From: Methanovulcanius yangii
GTDB taxonomy: Archaea; Halobacteriota; Methanomicrobia; Methanomicrobiales; Methanomicrobiaceae
NCBI RefSeq assembly: GCF_018687785.1
Contig: NZ_LTBL01000001.1
Coordinates: 673,780-737,779 of the forward strand
Direction: 5' to 3'
DNA: 64,000 bases
Numbering within the stretch: the stretch's first letter is position 1; the number at the start of each line of letters is the position of its first letter. Position numbers and translations under genes: made by a program. Below, piece after piece: positions 17,398 through 26,702 of this stretch. Under the pieces are notes generated by a model. The model was given only the letters and a program-made list of their open reading frames with translations, was not told the origin of the DNA and did not search any database.

Positions 17398-18165
17398 TCA
17401 GTTCTGCTTGTGGGAACCTTTCACAACAGTTCCACCGTGATCACGCCCATCCAGGAAATCCCCGAGCCTTGAAATATGAAAGATGGCCGATTCCGTTCCT
17501 TCCTCTGCAAGAGCGAGGAGTTCGGAAATCTTCCCTTTCATTCCGCCCGTAACATCGGTATTGTCTGATTGCCGAATGTCCAGGATGTCTGCGGTCTCCG
17601 GAGTGATGACCGGCACCACGTCCCCATCGCTGAGAACGCCCGCAACGTCGGTCGCAAGACCAATACGGTCGATCCGTATCCTTGACGGAAGAGCTGCTAT
17701 CAGCTGATCCCCGGAAACAATGCATGCACCCCGTTTACGGTCCATGACCACGTCCCCGTGGAGGACCGGAACAATTCCATGCTGCATGAGGAGTTCTACA
17801 GGTCCGCTTTCGAATGATATGAGACGTCCGTTGTTTGCGATGCATGCATCAAGCGGATGGATACCGACGGCCTCCACCCCTCGTGCACGCAGCGCCTTTA
17901 TCACCGCATCGTTCAGATTCCGAACGGCATTGTGGGTGATAAATATACCTGCTTTATTATTCTGATTTAAACCTTTATCAAGGTGATGGCGTTTCGCTTC
18001 CGGGTGCCCGCAGGAACCGGCACCATGTACAACCACAAACCGGACATCCGGACGGGATGCGAGTTCATCCGCAATTGCCGCCAGTCGTGCCTCGTCTACT
18101 TTGCATTCACCCGATTTGTCGGTAACGACGCTACCGCCCAGCTTTACCAGTATGCTTTCTGTCAT
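17398..18165 (-). CDS. ipk: isopentenyl phosphate kinase
   Basis: The 255-residue amino acid kinase-fold protein phosphorylates isopentenyl phosphate to IPP, the last step of archaeal mevalonate pathway variants. Motifs: ILVKLGGSVVTDK (phosphate loop), VVHGAGSCGHPEAK with the substrate histidine, VLHGDVVMD, IVSGDQL and NTDVTGGMKGK. Start: ATG 18165 has AAGGAG eight bases upstream, located inside the end of mvk; the genes overlap by 35 bases, implying translational coupling. The bulky N-terminal extension possible from 18327 is out-of-frame mvk sequence. Confidence 0.95.
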   Translation of the reverse strand: MTESILVKLGGSVVTDKSGECKVDEARLAAIADELASRPDVRFVVVHGAGSCGHPEAKRHHLDKGLNQNNKAGIFITHNAVRNLNDAVIKALRARGVEAVGIHPLDACIANNGRLISFESGPVELLMQHGIVPVLHGDVVMDRKRGACIVSGDQLIAALPSRIRIDRIGLATDVAGVLSDGDVVPVITPETADILDIRQSDNTDVTGGMKGKISELLALAEEGTESAIFHISRLGDFLDGRDHGGTVVKGSHKQN

Positions 18166-19030
18166 CTTCTGACTCCTTTCGTGCCCCTTCTGTGTCGATC
18201 GTGGTGGTGATTGCCTTCCCGTCACAGCCCTCGATGGCTCCTGCGACCTTTGATTTGGATCGTTTGGGACAAAGGGCCACCATGGAACCGCCGCCCCCCG
18301 CGCCCGTGATCTTCGCCCCATAGGCACCTGCCGACCGTGCGGCCATCACCAGGCGTGTCAGTGATGGATGCCCGACGCCGAGTGCCTCAAGCAGTTCATG
18401 ATTGATATCCATGTACCGGCCGAGAGAACGGTGATCATTGAAGACATGCATGGATTTGAGTGTCACCGCCTCGATGGCATCGAGAATGGGATTGACGATG
18501 TTCGGGTCCTCTTCCCGGAAGGTTGCAACCTGCTCGACCATCTTTGCCGTGGAGTGAGAGACCATCGTATTGCCGATGACGAGGTGAAAATCCTGCGGAG
18601 GGAGACGGCGCTTGGTTCCACCCATGATCAAAACGATGCCACCGAAGGTGGAGACGTAGGTGTCCGTGGGGCTTGCACGTCCCATCTGGACCTCCTTTTC
18701 CACCTGGAATGCGAGATGCGCAATATCATCTCTCGAATGTCCCAGCGAGAATTCGTCGTTGATCGCAGAAAGCGTTGCGACCGTCACTGCCGCCGAGGAC
18801 CCCAGGCCCGATGAACTCGGAAGCTGGGAATGGATATAGACGCTTCCATTGACACCCATCTTCTCAAAACACATCTCAAGATAGGGCGATTTCACCCGCG
18901 GGGGATGCCGGGTCTTTCGCACGGTTACATAGACCCGCGGTTTAATCCCCATCGCTATGCCGGGCTTTCCGTACACCACCGCATGCTCACCAAATAGAAA
19001 TACCTTGCCAGGTGCGCTCCATACTGCCAA
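18131..19030 (-). CDS. mvk: mevalonate kinase
   Basis: The 299-residue GHMP kinase phosphorylates mevalonate. Motif 1 is SAPGKVFLFGEHAVVYG at the N terminus, motif 2 is PSSSGLGSSAAV at 71-82, motif 3 is ITGAGGGGSMVAL near 245-257. The start codon is TTG at 19030, two bases after the memo stop codon; it gives the family N terminus MAVWSAPGK, and no in-frame ATG lies nearby. It is followed by ipk with a 35-base overlap. No phosphomevalonate decarboxylase or dehydratase gene is in this window. Confidence 0.95.
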   Translation of the reverse strand: MAVWSAPGKVFLFGEHAVVYGKPGIAMGIKPRVYVTVRKTRHPPRVKSPYLEMCFEKMGVNGSVYIHSQLPSSSGLGSSAAVTVATLSAINDEFSLGHSRDDIAHLAFQVEKEVQMGRASPTDTYVSTFGGIVLIMGGTKRRLPPQDFHLVIGNTMVSHSTAKMVEQVATFREEDPNIVNPILDAIEAVTLKSMHVFNDHRSLGRYMDINHELLEALGVGHPSLTRLVMAARSAGAYGAKITGAGGGGSMVALCPKRSKSKVAGAIEGCDGKAITTTIDTEGARKESEDDRKHTGKAGR

Positions 19031-19032
19031 AT

Positions 19033-19824
19033 TTATACCGCCGCTATTGATGCATATCCGACAACCTGATCGAAGTCACCGGTGACGTCGCCGCTTGTTG
19101 CATATTCTATCAGACGTCCCTGTGTGGCTCCGAGATGCCGACAGACCTCGGTGAGGACCGCTATCGGCCCGTACCCGCATGCCGTCAGTCTTTTCTCGAC
19201 TAATCTTTTATAAAACTCTTCAGTATTTAAATTATGAAGTGCCTCGATCACGTACTGATCGTCGGCACGTGCCACCGCATCCGGAATATAATGGGAAAAA
19301 TCGCTCGATGCGATGATCCTGATATCGCCGGAATACGTCTCCAATGCCGCGGTTATCCGTGAAGCAACGTCCATCGCGCTCGCATAATCCTGGTATCCCA
19401 TCAGGACGGGAACTATCTTCGCTTCGGGGAAGCAGTGCCTGATAAACGGCATCTGCACCTCAAGAGAATTTTCGCGCGCATTGATCGCATCATCGCGTAT
19501 TTCGATACCCAGTGCCCGGCAGAGGTCTGCATCGGTCTCGACGACCCCGATGGGCGTTCCCCAGTCCATAGCAGACGTGCTGGTCGGATAGCCCGCATGA
19601 CTCGGACCCAGTACAATAAAGGTCCCGGAATAGCCCTTTGGAATGCATGAATATGAGGCCGCCTGGACCTGTCCTGAATATGGATATCCCGCATGGGGGG
19701 CGACAACGCCGTAACAGTCGTCGACACCGTGCGCCCGGGAAAGAAAAAGATCCATCAGGGTCATTAATTCAGCGGGGTCATCCGGGTAGAACATCCCGGC
19801 AAATGTCGGGCGACGTACAACCAT
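19033..19824 (-). CDS. MEMO1-family protein (AmmeMemoRadiSam system protein B)
   Basis: The 263-residue protein matches the MEMO family over its whole length: RRPTFAGMFYPDD at the start, APHAGYPYSG, LGPSHAGYP, NSLEVQMPFI and ASSDFSHY. The metal-ligand set known from human MEMO1 is conserved as H44, H76 and C216. Family members resemble non-haem iron dioxygenases; the archaeal function is unproven. The gene regularly lies between rps2 and mvk in euryarchaea, as here. Its usual AMMECR1 and radical SAM partners are not in this window. Confidence 0.92.
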   Translation of the reverse strand: MVVRRPTFAGMFYPDDPAELMTLMDLFLSRAHGVDDCYGVVAPHAGYPYSGQVQAASYSCIPKGYSGTFIVLGPSHAGYPTSTSAMDWGTPIGVVETDADLCRALGIEIRDDAINARENSLEVQMPFIRHCFPEAKIVPVLMGYQDYASAMDVASRITAALETYSGDIRIIASSDFSHYIPDAVARADDQYVIEALHNLNTEEFYKRLVEKRLTACGYGPIAVLTEVCRHLGATQGRLIEYATSGDVTGDFDQVVGYASIAAV

Positions 19825-19866
19825 CCTCGCTCCCTGATAGTATGATGACTGGTCGGGAAATCCGAC

Positions 19867-20475
19867 TCAGAGTTCTATTTCGAAGTCTTCCTGAACGAGT
19901 GAGGTCGTAATGCCACGCTCTTTCAGAACTTCGCGTGTCAGGAGATAGTAGACCATTGAGAGTGCCTTGCGGCCTTTGTTATTCGTTGGAATAACGAGAT
20001 CGATGTATTTGGTGGAGTTATTGGTATCGCAGAGCGCCACGACGGGGATGCCGGTCTGGACTGCTTCCTTGATAGCCTGTGCGTCACCGGTCGGGTCTGT
20101 CACAAGGACGAGACGGGGCTCGATGAACCCATCCATATTCGGGTTGGTCAGGGTTCCGGGGATAAAGCGCCCTACCTTGTGCATGCCCCCGATTGCCTGG
20201 GCAAACCGCTTTGCGGGGTACTGCCCGTACTGGCGGGACGTGACAACAAGGACCTCAGCAGGGTTGAACTTTGCAATAAACTGTGCCGCAGTCTTAATCC
20301 TGCCGTCCGTCTCCCTGATATCAAGTATGTACAATCCATCGCCGCGCACGCGGTAGATGAATTTCATCATATCATCATTCTTCTGCTGCGTTCCGATGTG
20401 AACGCCTGCAGCCAGATATTCCTCGACCGGAACAAGTGATTCAGTCAGCTCAATTTCCATTTCGTTTGAGTTCAC
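19867..20475 (-). CDS. rps2: 30S ribosomal protein uS2
   Basis: The 202-residue protein shows the archaeal S2 features: [16 protein letters not shown], the [17 protein letters not shown] segment and a late [14 protein letters not shown] region. It sits on the small subunit body near the platform. The start is GTG at 20475, overlapping the eno stop as GTGA, with GAGGAG about nine bases upstream inside eno. The ATG at 20460 is a weaker alternative. Coupled translation with eno is likely. Confidence 0.95.
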   Translation of the reverse strand: MNSNEMEIELTESLVPVEEYLAAGVHIGTQQKNDDMMKFIYRVRGDGLYILDIRETDGRIKTAAQFIAKFNPAEVLVVTSRQYGQYPAKRFAQAIGGMHKVGRFIPGTLTNPNMDGFIEPRLVLVTDPTGDAQAIKEAVQTGIPVVALCDTNNSTKYIDLVIPTNNKGRKALSMVYYLLTREVLKERGITTSLVQEDFEIEL

Positions 20476-21662
20476 GATATCAACTCCTCAATTCGTATAA
20501 GTTCATTCAGTTTTGCGATGCGTTCTCCGCCAACGACACCGGTCTTCAGATAAATACATCCGAATGCCGTTGCGAGATGCGCTATGGTTTCATCGGTGGT
20601 TTCACCGGAACGATGGCTCATTACGGTTTCCATACCATATGAATGTGCCATCTTAATAGCCTCATAGGTATCCGTAAGGGTTCCGATCTGATTTGGTTTA
20701 ATGAGAACGCAATTCGACGCATCGGTCTCGATACCCGTTTCTATGCGCTCAACATTCGTAACATAAAGGTCGTCACCACAGATAAGACAGCGGTCTCCCA
20801 CCAGTGAGGTCAGGTCCGAAAACCCTTCAAAGTCCTCTTCCTGCAAGGGGTCCTCGACATAGGCAAGCTCGTAGCGGTCGACGAGCTCTGCGATATATGC
20901 GACCTGGTCCTCTGTGGTGCGGTGTGCATCACGGTAAGCGTACGCGCCGTCCTTCCAGAGTTCGCTTGCCGCAACGTCGATGCCCATCCGAATCTCAATC
21001 AGCAGTTCGTCGGAGACCATTCCGACCGCTTCCTGCACGAGATCGAATGCCTCAATGTCCTGGATCCGGGGTGCCCAGGCGCCCTCATCCCCCTTGCCGC
21101 AGGCATTGCCGCGAGCGGCCAGAAGCTCTTTTATCGTCCGGTGAACGGCCGCGTTTGCAAAGACACCTTCTTCGGAGTTCATCGCACCTGTCGGAACGAC
21201 GAGGAATTCCTGGATATCGGTTGCATTTGCCGCATGTGCCCCACCGCCGATGACATTGCCCAGCGGGTACGGGGTCTCCATCGCAAATGCACCCCCGAGG
21301 TACCGGAAGAGCGGCAGTCCGAGTGACGATGCCGCAGCCTTTGCCGAGGCGAGCGATATCGCGACTGCAACATTGGCTCCGATGACCGAGAAATCCTGCG
21401 TCCCGTCAATTTCCCGAAGAATTGCGTCGATACACGGTTGATCCGTCACATCCTCCCCGAGGAGGACCGGTATCACCGTTGATTCTGCATCGGCAATGGC
21501 GTCTCTCGGCGGACGAACCTTTGCCTCATACATCCCTGTACTTGCACCGGAAGGTGCCGCAGCACGCCCGGTAGCTCCTTCTGCCACAACCTCTGCTTCA
21601 ACCGTTGGATTGCCGCGGCTGTCGAGAATAGTTCGTAAATTGATCTGCTGAATCTGTGCCAT
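20472..21662 (-). CDS. eno: enolase
   Basis: The 396-residue enzyme converts 2-phosphoglycerate and phosphoenolpyruvate in gluconeogenesis or glycolysis. All catalytic landmarks are present: [53 protein letters not shown] (catalytic lysine) and SHRSGET. It is somewhat shorter than the usual 410-430 residues but has no obvious gap in the active site. It lies between rpoK and rps2, the common euryarchaeal arrangement, and overlaps the rps2 start codon. Confidence 0.96.
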   Translation of the reverse strand: MAQIQQINLRTILDSRGNPTVEAEVVAEGATGRAAAPSGASTGMYEAKVRPPRDAIADAESTVIPVLLGEDVTDQPCIDAILREIDGTQDFSVIGANVAVAISLASAKAAASSLGLPLFRYLGGAFAMETPYPLGNVIGGGAHAANATDIQEFLVVPTGAMNSEEGVFANAAVHRTIKELLAARGNACGKGDEGAWAPRIQDIEAFDLVQEAVGMVSDELLIEIRMGIDVAASELWKDGAYAYRDAHRTTEDQVAYIAELVDRYELAYVEDPLQEEDFEGFSDLTSLVGDRCLICGDDLYVTNVERIETGIETDASNCVLIKPNQIGTLTDTYEAIKMAHSYGMETVMSHRSGETTDETIAHLATAFGCIYLKTGVVGGERIAKLNELIRIEELIS

Positions 21663-21666
21663 TCAA

Positions 21667-21837
21667 TCACTTCGCTCTTTTTACCGTGATGGGAATTACA
21701 TTTTTTCGGAATTCTTCATCGGCAATCTCAAGAGGATCAATCGCATCAGTCTGGACCAGAAGAGGAGCTCCCATCGAAATCTGCAAAGAACGTGCGCCGA
21801 CAATTCTTGCTCTTTCATAACGGGTAAATGATTCCAT
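21667..21837 (-). CDS. rpoK: RNA polymerase subunit K (Rpb6/omega homologue)
   Basis: A 56-codon gene read from the ATG at 21837, beginning [20 protein letters not shown] and ending TVKRAK. The [21 protein letters not shown] core and the late [10 protein letters not shown] are diagnostic of RpoK, which clamps the largest subunit and helps assembly. It starts 21 bases after the 3' end of tRNA-Pro and stops four bases before the eno start codon. It belongs to the rpoN-(tRNA)-rpoK-eno-rps2 segment. Confidence 0.93.
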   Translation of the reverse strand: MESFTRYERARIVGARSLQISMGAPLLVQTDAIDPLEIADEEFRKNVIPITVKRAK

Positions 21838-21858
21838 TATCTCTCCAAAATTTGAAAA

Positions 21859-21932
21859 TGGGGTCGCTGAGATTTGAACTCAGGTTACAGCATCCCGAAC
21901 GCCATAGGATGGCCAGGCTACCCCACGACCCC
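21859..21932 (-). tRNA. tRNA-Pro (anticodon CGG)
   Basis: A 74-base cloverleaf on the minus strand. Acceptor GGGGTCG pairs with CGACCCC, the T arm is CTGAG-TTCAAAT-CTCAG, and the anticodon loop TTCGGGA gives CGG. The anticodon stem TGGCG/TGCTG is weak, with three G-U pairs. Discriminator is A and CCA is not encoded. It lies between rpoN and rpoK with 16 and 21 bases on each side, so it is probably cut out of the operon transcript. Confidence 0.92.
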
Positions 21933-21948
21933 CTGTAAACATACATCT

Positions 21949-22137
21949 TTACTGGAACGGATTGAGATCATCGATAATCTCTTTGTGTGCTAGCAGCATA
22001 CGCCTGCAGCAGTAGCGCGAAAGTCCGAGGTCGTCGAGGATCTGTTTGGGATCCTCGCCTGCATCTCTCCTCTGCCTGAACTCTTCCCAGGAGGAGGAGA
22101 TTACTTTCCCGCAAGTGAAACATCGGACCGGAATCAT
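21949..22137 (-). CDS. rpoN: RNA polymerase subunit N (Rpb10 homologue)
   Basis: The 62-residue zinc-bundle protein starts [21 protein letters not shown]6 and C9 with the later CC pair (RYCCRRM) form the atypical zinc site of Rpb10/RpoN, which holds the D-L assembly platform. Length is typical. It lies between rps9 and tRNA-Pro in the superoperon. Confidence 0.96.
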   Translation of the reverse strand: MIPVRCFTCGKVISSSWEEFRQRRDAGEDPKQILDDLGLSRYCCRRMLLAHKEIIDDLNPFQ

Positions 22138-22166
22138 GTAAACGACTCTCTATATGTTATTCCTAT

Positions 22167-22568
22167 CTAACGATAAGACTTTTGGAATTTCGCACGTGCA
22201 CCACGGCCATGCGGCTTCTTTGCTTCCTTCTGACGCGAGTCATTTACAAGGAGCGTACGGTCATATGCCAGGTATGCATCCTTGATCTTCGGGTCATTGT
22301 GCCACTGTACAATTCCACGCGCAAGCGCAGTCCGCACTGCCTCCGCCTGCCCCATGAAACCGCCGCCATTGACATCGATGCTGACGTCAATACCGTCGAT
22401 TGCCTCAGGGACCAGGAGGAGCGGTTCGGAGATTTTCATCCGGATCAGCTCGGTTCCGAAGATTTCCAGCGGAACTGAATTGATCCTGACGCGGCCCTTG
22501 CCTTCACTGAGCGTTGCACGCGCAATAGCAGTCTTCCTTTTACCGCTTGTGTTAACTACTTTCGTCAT
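22167..22568 (-). CDS. rps9: 30S ribosomal protein uS9
   Basis: The 133-residue protein begins with [16 protein letters not shown] and contains [27 protein letters not shown], followed by the basic C-terminal tail [16 protein letters not shown] that reaches toward the P-site tRNA. Family and length are clear. It is 15 bases from the end of rpl13 in the same operon. Confidence 0.97.
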   Translation of the reverse strand: MTKVVNTSGKRKTAIARATLSEGKGRVRINSVPLEIFGTELIRMKISEPLLLVPEAIDGIDVSIDVNGGGFMGQAEAVRTALARGIVQWHNDPKIKDAYLAYDRTLLVNDSRQKEAKKPHGRGARAKFQKSYR

Positions 22569-22583
22569 ATCATCTCACCGCCA

Positions 22584-23006
22584 TTAAAACTTTGCTCCAA
22601 GCCGGGTGCTGACCTCGCCGAGTGTGATGAACTTGGGCGTGGAGAGACCGTCGATGTGCGCCTGCTCAAGGACTTCGCGTTCAGCGCCCTGGAATTCATC
22701 AGGAACGCCGACGTAGACCTTCACAAGCTCAAGTGCTTCCGAACCACGCTTGCGCTTGTAGGGAACCATGCCCCTGATGGTGCGCTTGAGGATGTGATCC
22801 GGCCTGCGCGGGTAGAAGGGCCCACCCTCGCGGGAGCCACGCTTGCGCTTGTGATCATAGTCAGCGATGATGCGTGCCCGGGAACCGGAGACCACACAGA
22901 GTTCAGCGTTGACAATCGCGATCTCCTCTCCTTCAAGCGTGCGTTTCGCAACGATGCTTGCAAGTCTGCCGAGGCGAAGACCTTCTGCGTCAATTACTGT
23001 CACCAT
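22584..23006 (-). CDS. rpl13: 50S ribosomal protein uL13
   Basis: The 140-residue protein begins [26 protein letters not shown] and includes [27 protein letters not shown], typical of archaeal L13. Start: ATG 23006 has GAGGTGA five bases upstream, better than the in-frame GTG nine bases earlier. It follows rpl18e with the ribosome binding site inside the rpl18e end. Confidence 0.97.
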   Translation of the reverse strand: MVTVIDAEGLRLGRLASIVAKRTLEGEEIAIVNAELCVVSGSRARIIADYDHKRKRGSREGGPFYPRRPDHILKRTIRGMVPYKRKRGSEALELVKVYVGVPDEFQGAEREVLEQAHIDGLSTPKFITLGEVSTRLGAKF

Positions 23007-23011
23007 TCTTC

Positions 23012-23377
23012 TCACCTCAGAATCCTAACCTTCGAGCCCTGCGGATTATTTGCAACAAGCTCTTCGATTGTCATGCATTTCCCGTTCGCACCGGTGATCT
23101 TGTCTACTGCCGCTGCACTGAAGTTGAGTGCGGCTACAGAGACACTCTGGTCAATCAGGCCGCTGCCAAGGACCTTACCCGGAACAAGGATAATGTCCCC
23201 TTCCTGCGCATAGCGGTTGATCTTGCTGATGTTTACTTCAGCATAGTTATTGCTCGGCGCTTCCAGCCGTTTTGCAATCTCGCGCCATACTCCGGCCCCG
23301 GTGTTTCGTGAGACCTCCTTGAGTGTGGAGATGAGGGCAGAGTAGCGCGGGTTCGTCTTTGAACTAGATTTCATCAT
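23012..23377 (-). CDS. rpl18e: 50S ribosomal protein eL18
   Basis: The protein of 121 residues shows [34 protein letters not shown] and a late KVRIL end, matching archaeal L18e. Start choice: GGAGG is seven bases before ATG 23377; the ATG at 23383 is too close to it. The start overlaps the end of rpoD by 14 bases. Confidence 0.96.
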   Translation of the reverse strand: MMKSSSKTNPRYSALISTLKEVSRNTGAGVWREIAKRLEAPSNNYAEVNISKINRYAQEGDIILVPGKVLGSGLIDQSVSVAALNFSAAAVDKITGANGKCMTIEELVANNPQGSKVRILR

Positions 23378-24203
23378 TTCCATTTCCTCCAGAAATGTCG
23401 CTTAAAACATCCACCAGGCTTTCAGATTTGGACTGTATTTCCCGAAGTGCCCGCTCGATTATCTCCTTTACCGGGAGGGAACCGTCGCTTTCCACGATGA
23501 AGAGGAACCGTGCGTCGTCCGAGGTGATGCGAATCGCCGGGACGTCCCAGGTCCCCTCTGAATTACAGATCCTCTCGCAGAGGCGACAGAGCGAACAGTC
23601 TTCGAGTTTTCCATCGACAACCCGTGCCGAGTCTCCTGCCACTTCAAGGACTCCACGTGGACATTCATCAATGCACATCCCGCACCCGTCACACTTCTTG
23701 TCGATGGTGATGATGGGGTATGTCTTATAACCGCACACAAGAGTCGGCTGCCATTTCGCATGGGTGGTCCCCTTTCCAAGGACGGCACGTGCCTCGAGGA
23801 CAACCTTCTGCTCCTTCTCGAGCTTGACAAGGGGGATACTGTCCACAACGGGAGCCGCCTGAGGATTCTGCGGAATGAGATCACTGGAATAGACCATCTT
23901 CGGCCCTTCCACACTCAGCGTATAGATTGCTGTGCAACTGGAACATCCTTCGCCACCGCATGAGCATTCCTCCTTCATGACATATTCGTCAAGATCGGTC
24001 CTGAGGGGAATCAGACCCAGGCGGTGAGCCAGTATTTCGTCAAAGAGTGCGCTGTTATTATCGTAGATGAATACATCCTCGATGGCAAGCGTCGGAACTT
24101 CTCCGATCATCGTTCTGCGGAGGGTGTTGGCAAATGCCGGTGTTGCCCCCTTGAGAACGAAACGGGCGACGGTGTCATCAAGCCTGCTGAATGAAATCTG
24201 CAT
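23364..24203 (-). CDS. rpoD: RNA polymerase subunit D with two 4Fe-4S cluster motifs
   Basis: The 279-residue Rpb3/alpha-like subunit starts MQISFSRLDDTVARFVLKGATPAFANTLRR and ends with the AC40-type dimer helix. A ferredoxin-like insert holds two complete four-cysteine sets: C171, C174, C177, C181 and C203, C206, C209, C213. A third set, C80, C82, C87 and C90, could bind zinc. D pairs with L and seeds polymerase assembly; the clusters in homologues help stabilise the fold. It lies between rps11 and rpl18e. Confidence 0.95.
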   Translation of the reverse strand: MQISFSRLDDTVARFVLKGATPAFANTLRRTMIGEVPTLAIEDVFIYDNNSALFDEILAHRLGLIPLRTDLDEYVMKEECSCGGEGCSSCTAIYTLSVEGPKMVYSSDLIPQNPQAAPVVDSIPLVKLEKEQKVVLEARAVLGKGTTHAKWQPTLVCGYKTYPIITIDKKCDGCGMCIDECPRGVLEVAGDSARVVDGKLEDCSLCRLCERICNSEGTWDVPAIRITSDDARFLFIVESDGSLPVKEIIERALREIQSKSESLVDVLSDISGGNGNDEI

Positions 24204-24206
24204 TAA

Positions 24207-24602
24207 TCAGACTCTCCTGCCCCTTCTCCCACCTTTGGCACGAATGCTGTCGTGGGGGACGGGTGTAACGTCTTCGATGCGTCCGATACGCATGCCGGCC
24301 CGGGCAAGTGCACGAATTGCTGCCTGCGCACCAGGACCGGGGCTTCTCTGTTTCCCGCGACCCGGGGCACGAACCTTGACATGCAGCCCGACAATGCCTT
24401 TCTCCATTGCCTGGTTTGCCACATTCGTTGCCATCTGCATTGCTGCATAGGGTGAGCTTTCATTTCTCGCCTGCTTCACCACCATTCCGCCGGAAGACTT
24501 CGTGACAGTCTCGGCACCGGAAAGATCAGTGACCGTGATGACGGTATTGTTAAATGAAGCGTAGATGTGCGCCACTCCCCATTTTTCGGTCTTTTCAGCC
24601 AT
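24207..24602 (-). CDS. rps11: 30S ribosomal protein uS11
   Basis: The 131-residue protein begins with [22 protein letters not shown] and contains the [21 protein letters not shown] and [26 protein letters not shown] segments and a basic KGGRRGRRV tail, as in archaeal S11. Its start overlaps the rps4 stop by one base (TAATG). Confidence 0.97.
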   Translation of the reverse strand: MAEKTEKWGVAHIYASFNNTVITVTDLSGAETVTKSSGGMVVKQARNESSPYAAMQMATNVANQAMEKGIVGLHVKVRAPGRGKQRSPGPGAQAAIRALARAGMRIGRIEDVTPVPHDSIRAKGGRRGRRV

Positions 24603-25150
24603 TAGCTACGGCCTCCCTTTATGATTCTCTCCCTCTCGGGGTGGACTTCGTTCGTAAACGGCGACGGGCCATAATACTCAATCATGTCCTCTTCGCCCCG
24701 CTTTACACGGTAGCCCGGGATCGTCAGTTTACGGCCGGAGATCGCAATGTGGCCGTGAGTTATGAACTGGCGTGCCTGTTTCGGTGAACGGGCGAGGCCA
24801 CGACGGTAGACAAGCGTCTGGAGACGGCGCTCAAGTTCATTCTCGGTCTTGAGTGCAAGGACCTCACTGATGCCTGCGTGTTCTCCGAGAAGGCCATACC
24901 GGAAGAGGTGGCCGAGGAGTTCATCCTCCTTGCGTACGATCAGTGCCTCATTGGTGGACGAGGACTTCAGAGCAAGAAGTTCACGGGCGAGACGGCGGTA
25001 TTTACGAAGCGTGGACTGTGCTTTCCAGAGTTCCCTCTTGTTTCTCAGACCATAGTCGATGACCAGACGGGTCTCATCCTCAATACGGGACTTTTCAAAG
25101 CGGCGTTTCGGCGTTTCGTATGTCTTGTGGTTCTGTCCTGGATATCCCAT
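24602..25150 (-). CDS. rps4: 30S ribosomal protein uS4
   Basis: The 182-residue protein shows the archaeal S4 start [20 protein letters not shown], the S4 RNA-binding domain [35 protein letters not shown] and a [10 protein letters not shown] end. S4 is a primary 16S binder. It lies nine bases after rps13. Confidence 0.97.
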   Translation of the reverse strand: MGYPGQNHKTYETPKRRFEKSRIEDETRLVIDYGLRNKRELWKAQSTLRKYRRLARELLALKSSSTNEALIVRKEDELLGHLFRYGLLGEHAGISEVLALKTENELERRLQTLVYRRGLARSPKQARQFITHGHIAISGRKLTIPGYRVKRGEEDMIEYYGPSPFTNEVHPERERIIKGGRS

Positions 25151-25159
25151 CTAACCCAC

Positions 25160-25609
25160 CTAGCTCTTCTTTCTCCGCACACCGACGGTCGACCCGGTTC
25201 TTCCGGTAGACTTCGTGCGCTGCCCACGGACCTTCTGACCGGTCTCATGACGAATTCCACGATAGCTCCGGATTTTTCTCATCCGGTTGATATCGTCCTC
25301 GATTGCCAGACGCAGATCAGTGCCGAGAAGCTGCTTTGCTTCACCGGTATAGACATCCTTCTGGCGGTTCAGCATCCACGTCGGGACGTGGTCTTTATAG
25401 TTCGCTACGACATCGCGAATGCGGTTGACCGGCTCGTCGTCCAGAAGACCAAGGGTTGCGCGCGGGTCTACATCAGCAAGCTGTGCAATGACCCTTGAGG
25501 TGTGCATCCCGATGCCCGGAAGGCCGGTAAGTGCAATCTGGACGGCTTTTGTTCCGTCAAGGTCCGTATTCTCGATACGTACGAAGTAATTTATCTCCTG
25601 TTCTTCCAT
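25160..25609 (-). CDS. rps13: 30S ribosomal protein uS13
   Basis: The 149-residue protein begins [21 protein letters not shown] and contains the helix-two-turn-helix and basic tail ([20 protein letters not shown]) of archaeal S13. Start: ATG 25609 with GTGAGG nine bases upstream. The extra codons available further upstream run into the tRNA-Ser gene and are not real. It is the first protein gene of the superoperon. Confidence 0.96.
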   Translation of the reverse strand: MEEQEINYFVRIENTDLDGTKAVQIALTGLPGIGMHTSRVIAQLADVDPRATLGLLDDEPVNRIRDVVANYKDHVPTWMLNRQKDVYTGEAKQLLGTDLRLAIEDDINRMRKIRSYRGIRHETGQKVRGQRTKSTGRTGSTVGVRRKKS

Positions 25610-25642
25610 TCGGTTAGCCTCACAATGAGATCTACTCTGAAG

Positions 25643-25728
25643 CGTTGAGAGAGGGATTTGAACCCTCGAGTCCCGCAAGGGACACGGGGTTAGCAACCCC
25701 GCGCCATGCCTGGCTTGGCTATCTCAAC
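25643..25728 (-). tRNA. tRNA-Ser (anticodon GCT)
   Basis: An 86-base tRNA on the minus strand with a long variable arm. Acceptor GTTGAGA pairs with TCTCAAC, the anticodon stem GGGGT/ACCCC encloses TGCTA (loop TTGCTAA), and the T arm is GAGGGTTCAAATCCCTC. Discriminator is G, as expected for serine; CCA is not encoded. It lies 33 bases before rps13 and may share its promoter. Confidence 0.95.
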
Positions 25729-25792
25729 AGAGATAATCTCGCATCGTTACGACACTCGCAACACCATACAGTGCTGCTACATGAATGTTACC

Positions 25793-25801
25793 TTATAATT
25801 A
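25793..25801 (-). promoter_or_regulatory. candidate TATA box for tRNA-Ser and the ribosomal superoperon
   Basis: TAATTATAAG read on the minus strand lies about 65-75 bases before tRNA-Ser in an otherwise mixed sequence. It is the best TATA-like element ahead of the operon. A closer ATTATC is too near the tRNA to act as a TATA box. Confidence 0.45.
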
Positions 25802-25884
25802 GGGCCGAGAGTGATATTAAGGATTGTGGTTCGTACCGCACCGTTCCCGCCGGTGTCACGGTTCCGACCAAAAAAAGTGGGTAT

Positions 25885-26661
25885 TCAAAGGGCAACCAGA
25901 AGTGCCTCTTTGGTGATGATTCCGGCGAACTTCCCATCCCGGATAACCGGAACGGAACTGATGTTCTTGCCGACGATCAGGTCAATGAACTCCGGGACGG
26001 CAGTCGTATACTCCCGTACGATAGCAGGCGAGGTCATGATATCCCCGACGCGGATATGTTTGACCTGGTTTTCCTGGTGACGGTCGTCAACCCGGAGCCT
26101 GAAGTCGCGCATCGCTCGTGCGACATCGGTCTCGGTCACGATGCCGAGGATCTCTCCTTCCTCCGTGACAACGAACTTTGTGGCTTCTTCGTCAATCATG
26201 CGCCTCCTGAGATGAATCACTCGTTCCTCCGGTCCGATTACCGGGGCTGTCTGGAGCAGGTTCTCGGTGGTCGTCTCCGGCTTCAGCACCTTCAAAAGGT
26301 CCGTCGCATCGACTTTACCAATGAGGTGGTGTTCGCTATCCAGAACCACCACAACCTTGAACTCCTGCAGGAGCGGAATGAGAATCTCTGCCTCTTCATC
26401 CGGATAGACGGAGGTGAAATTCTCATCCGTTTTGTTGGCCACATGTATCTTGGTTGGTGACAGCGACGACGTTTTCCTGCTTCCAAGCGTCTCTGCGATG
26501 GCCGCCCTCGATATGGTTCCCATGACACCGCCATTGTTCGTCACAATGAGCGGGTCGATACCATCGGCAAGCATCTTATCGAGTGCCTCCGTGATCGGTG
26601 CGGATTTCGCAATGGTGATGGGCCTGGACATAACGTCTTTTACAAATAGTTCGTCACTCAT
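25885..26661 (-). CDS. four-CBS-domain protein
   Basis: The 258-residue protein is made entirely of about four CBS motifs, each with the (D/E)VMSRP..I...API.EAL..M..DGIDPLIV type pattern and a GxIT/GKVDATDLL end (around 6-60, 75-130, 135-195, 205-258). CBS pairs bind adenosine nucleotides or S-adenosylmethionine. No catalytic or membrane domain is attached. Start: ATG 26661 with AGGAAGTG upstream; the GTG nine bases earlier is less likely. It is the last gene of a run of four CBS genes, separated from the others by a structured intergenic region. Confidence 0.88.
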   Translation of the reverse strand: MSDELFVKDVMSRPITIAKSAPITEALDKMLADGIDPLIVTNNGGVMGTISRAAIAETLGSRKTSSLSPTKIHVANKTDENFTSVYPDEEAEILIPLLQEFKVVVVLDSEHHLIGKVDATDLLKVLKPETTTENLLQTAPVIGPEERVIHLRRRMIDEEATKFVVTEEGEILGIVTETDVARAMRDFRLRVDDRHQENQVKHIRVGDIMTSPAIVREYTTAVPEFIDLIVGKNISSVPVIRDGKFAGIITKEALLVAL

Positions 26662-26702
26662 TTTTGCCACTTCCTGATTATTCTACACTTTGAGCCTTAC
26701 CG

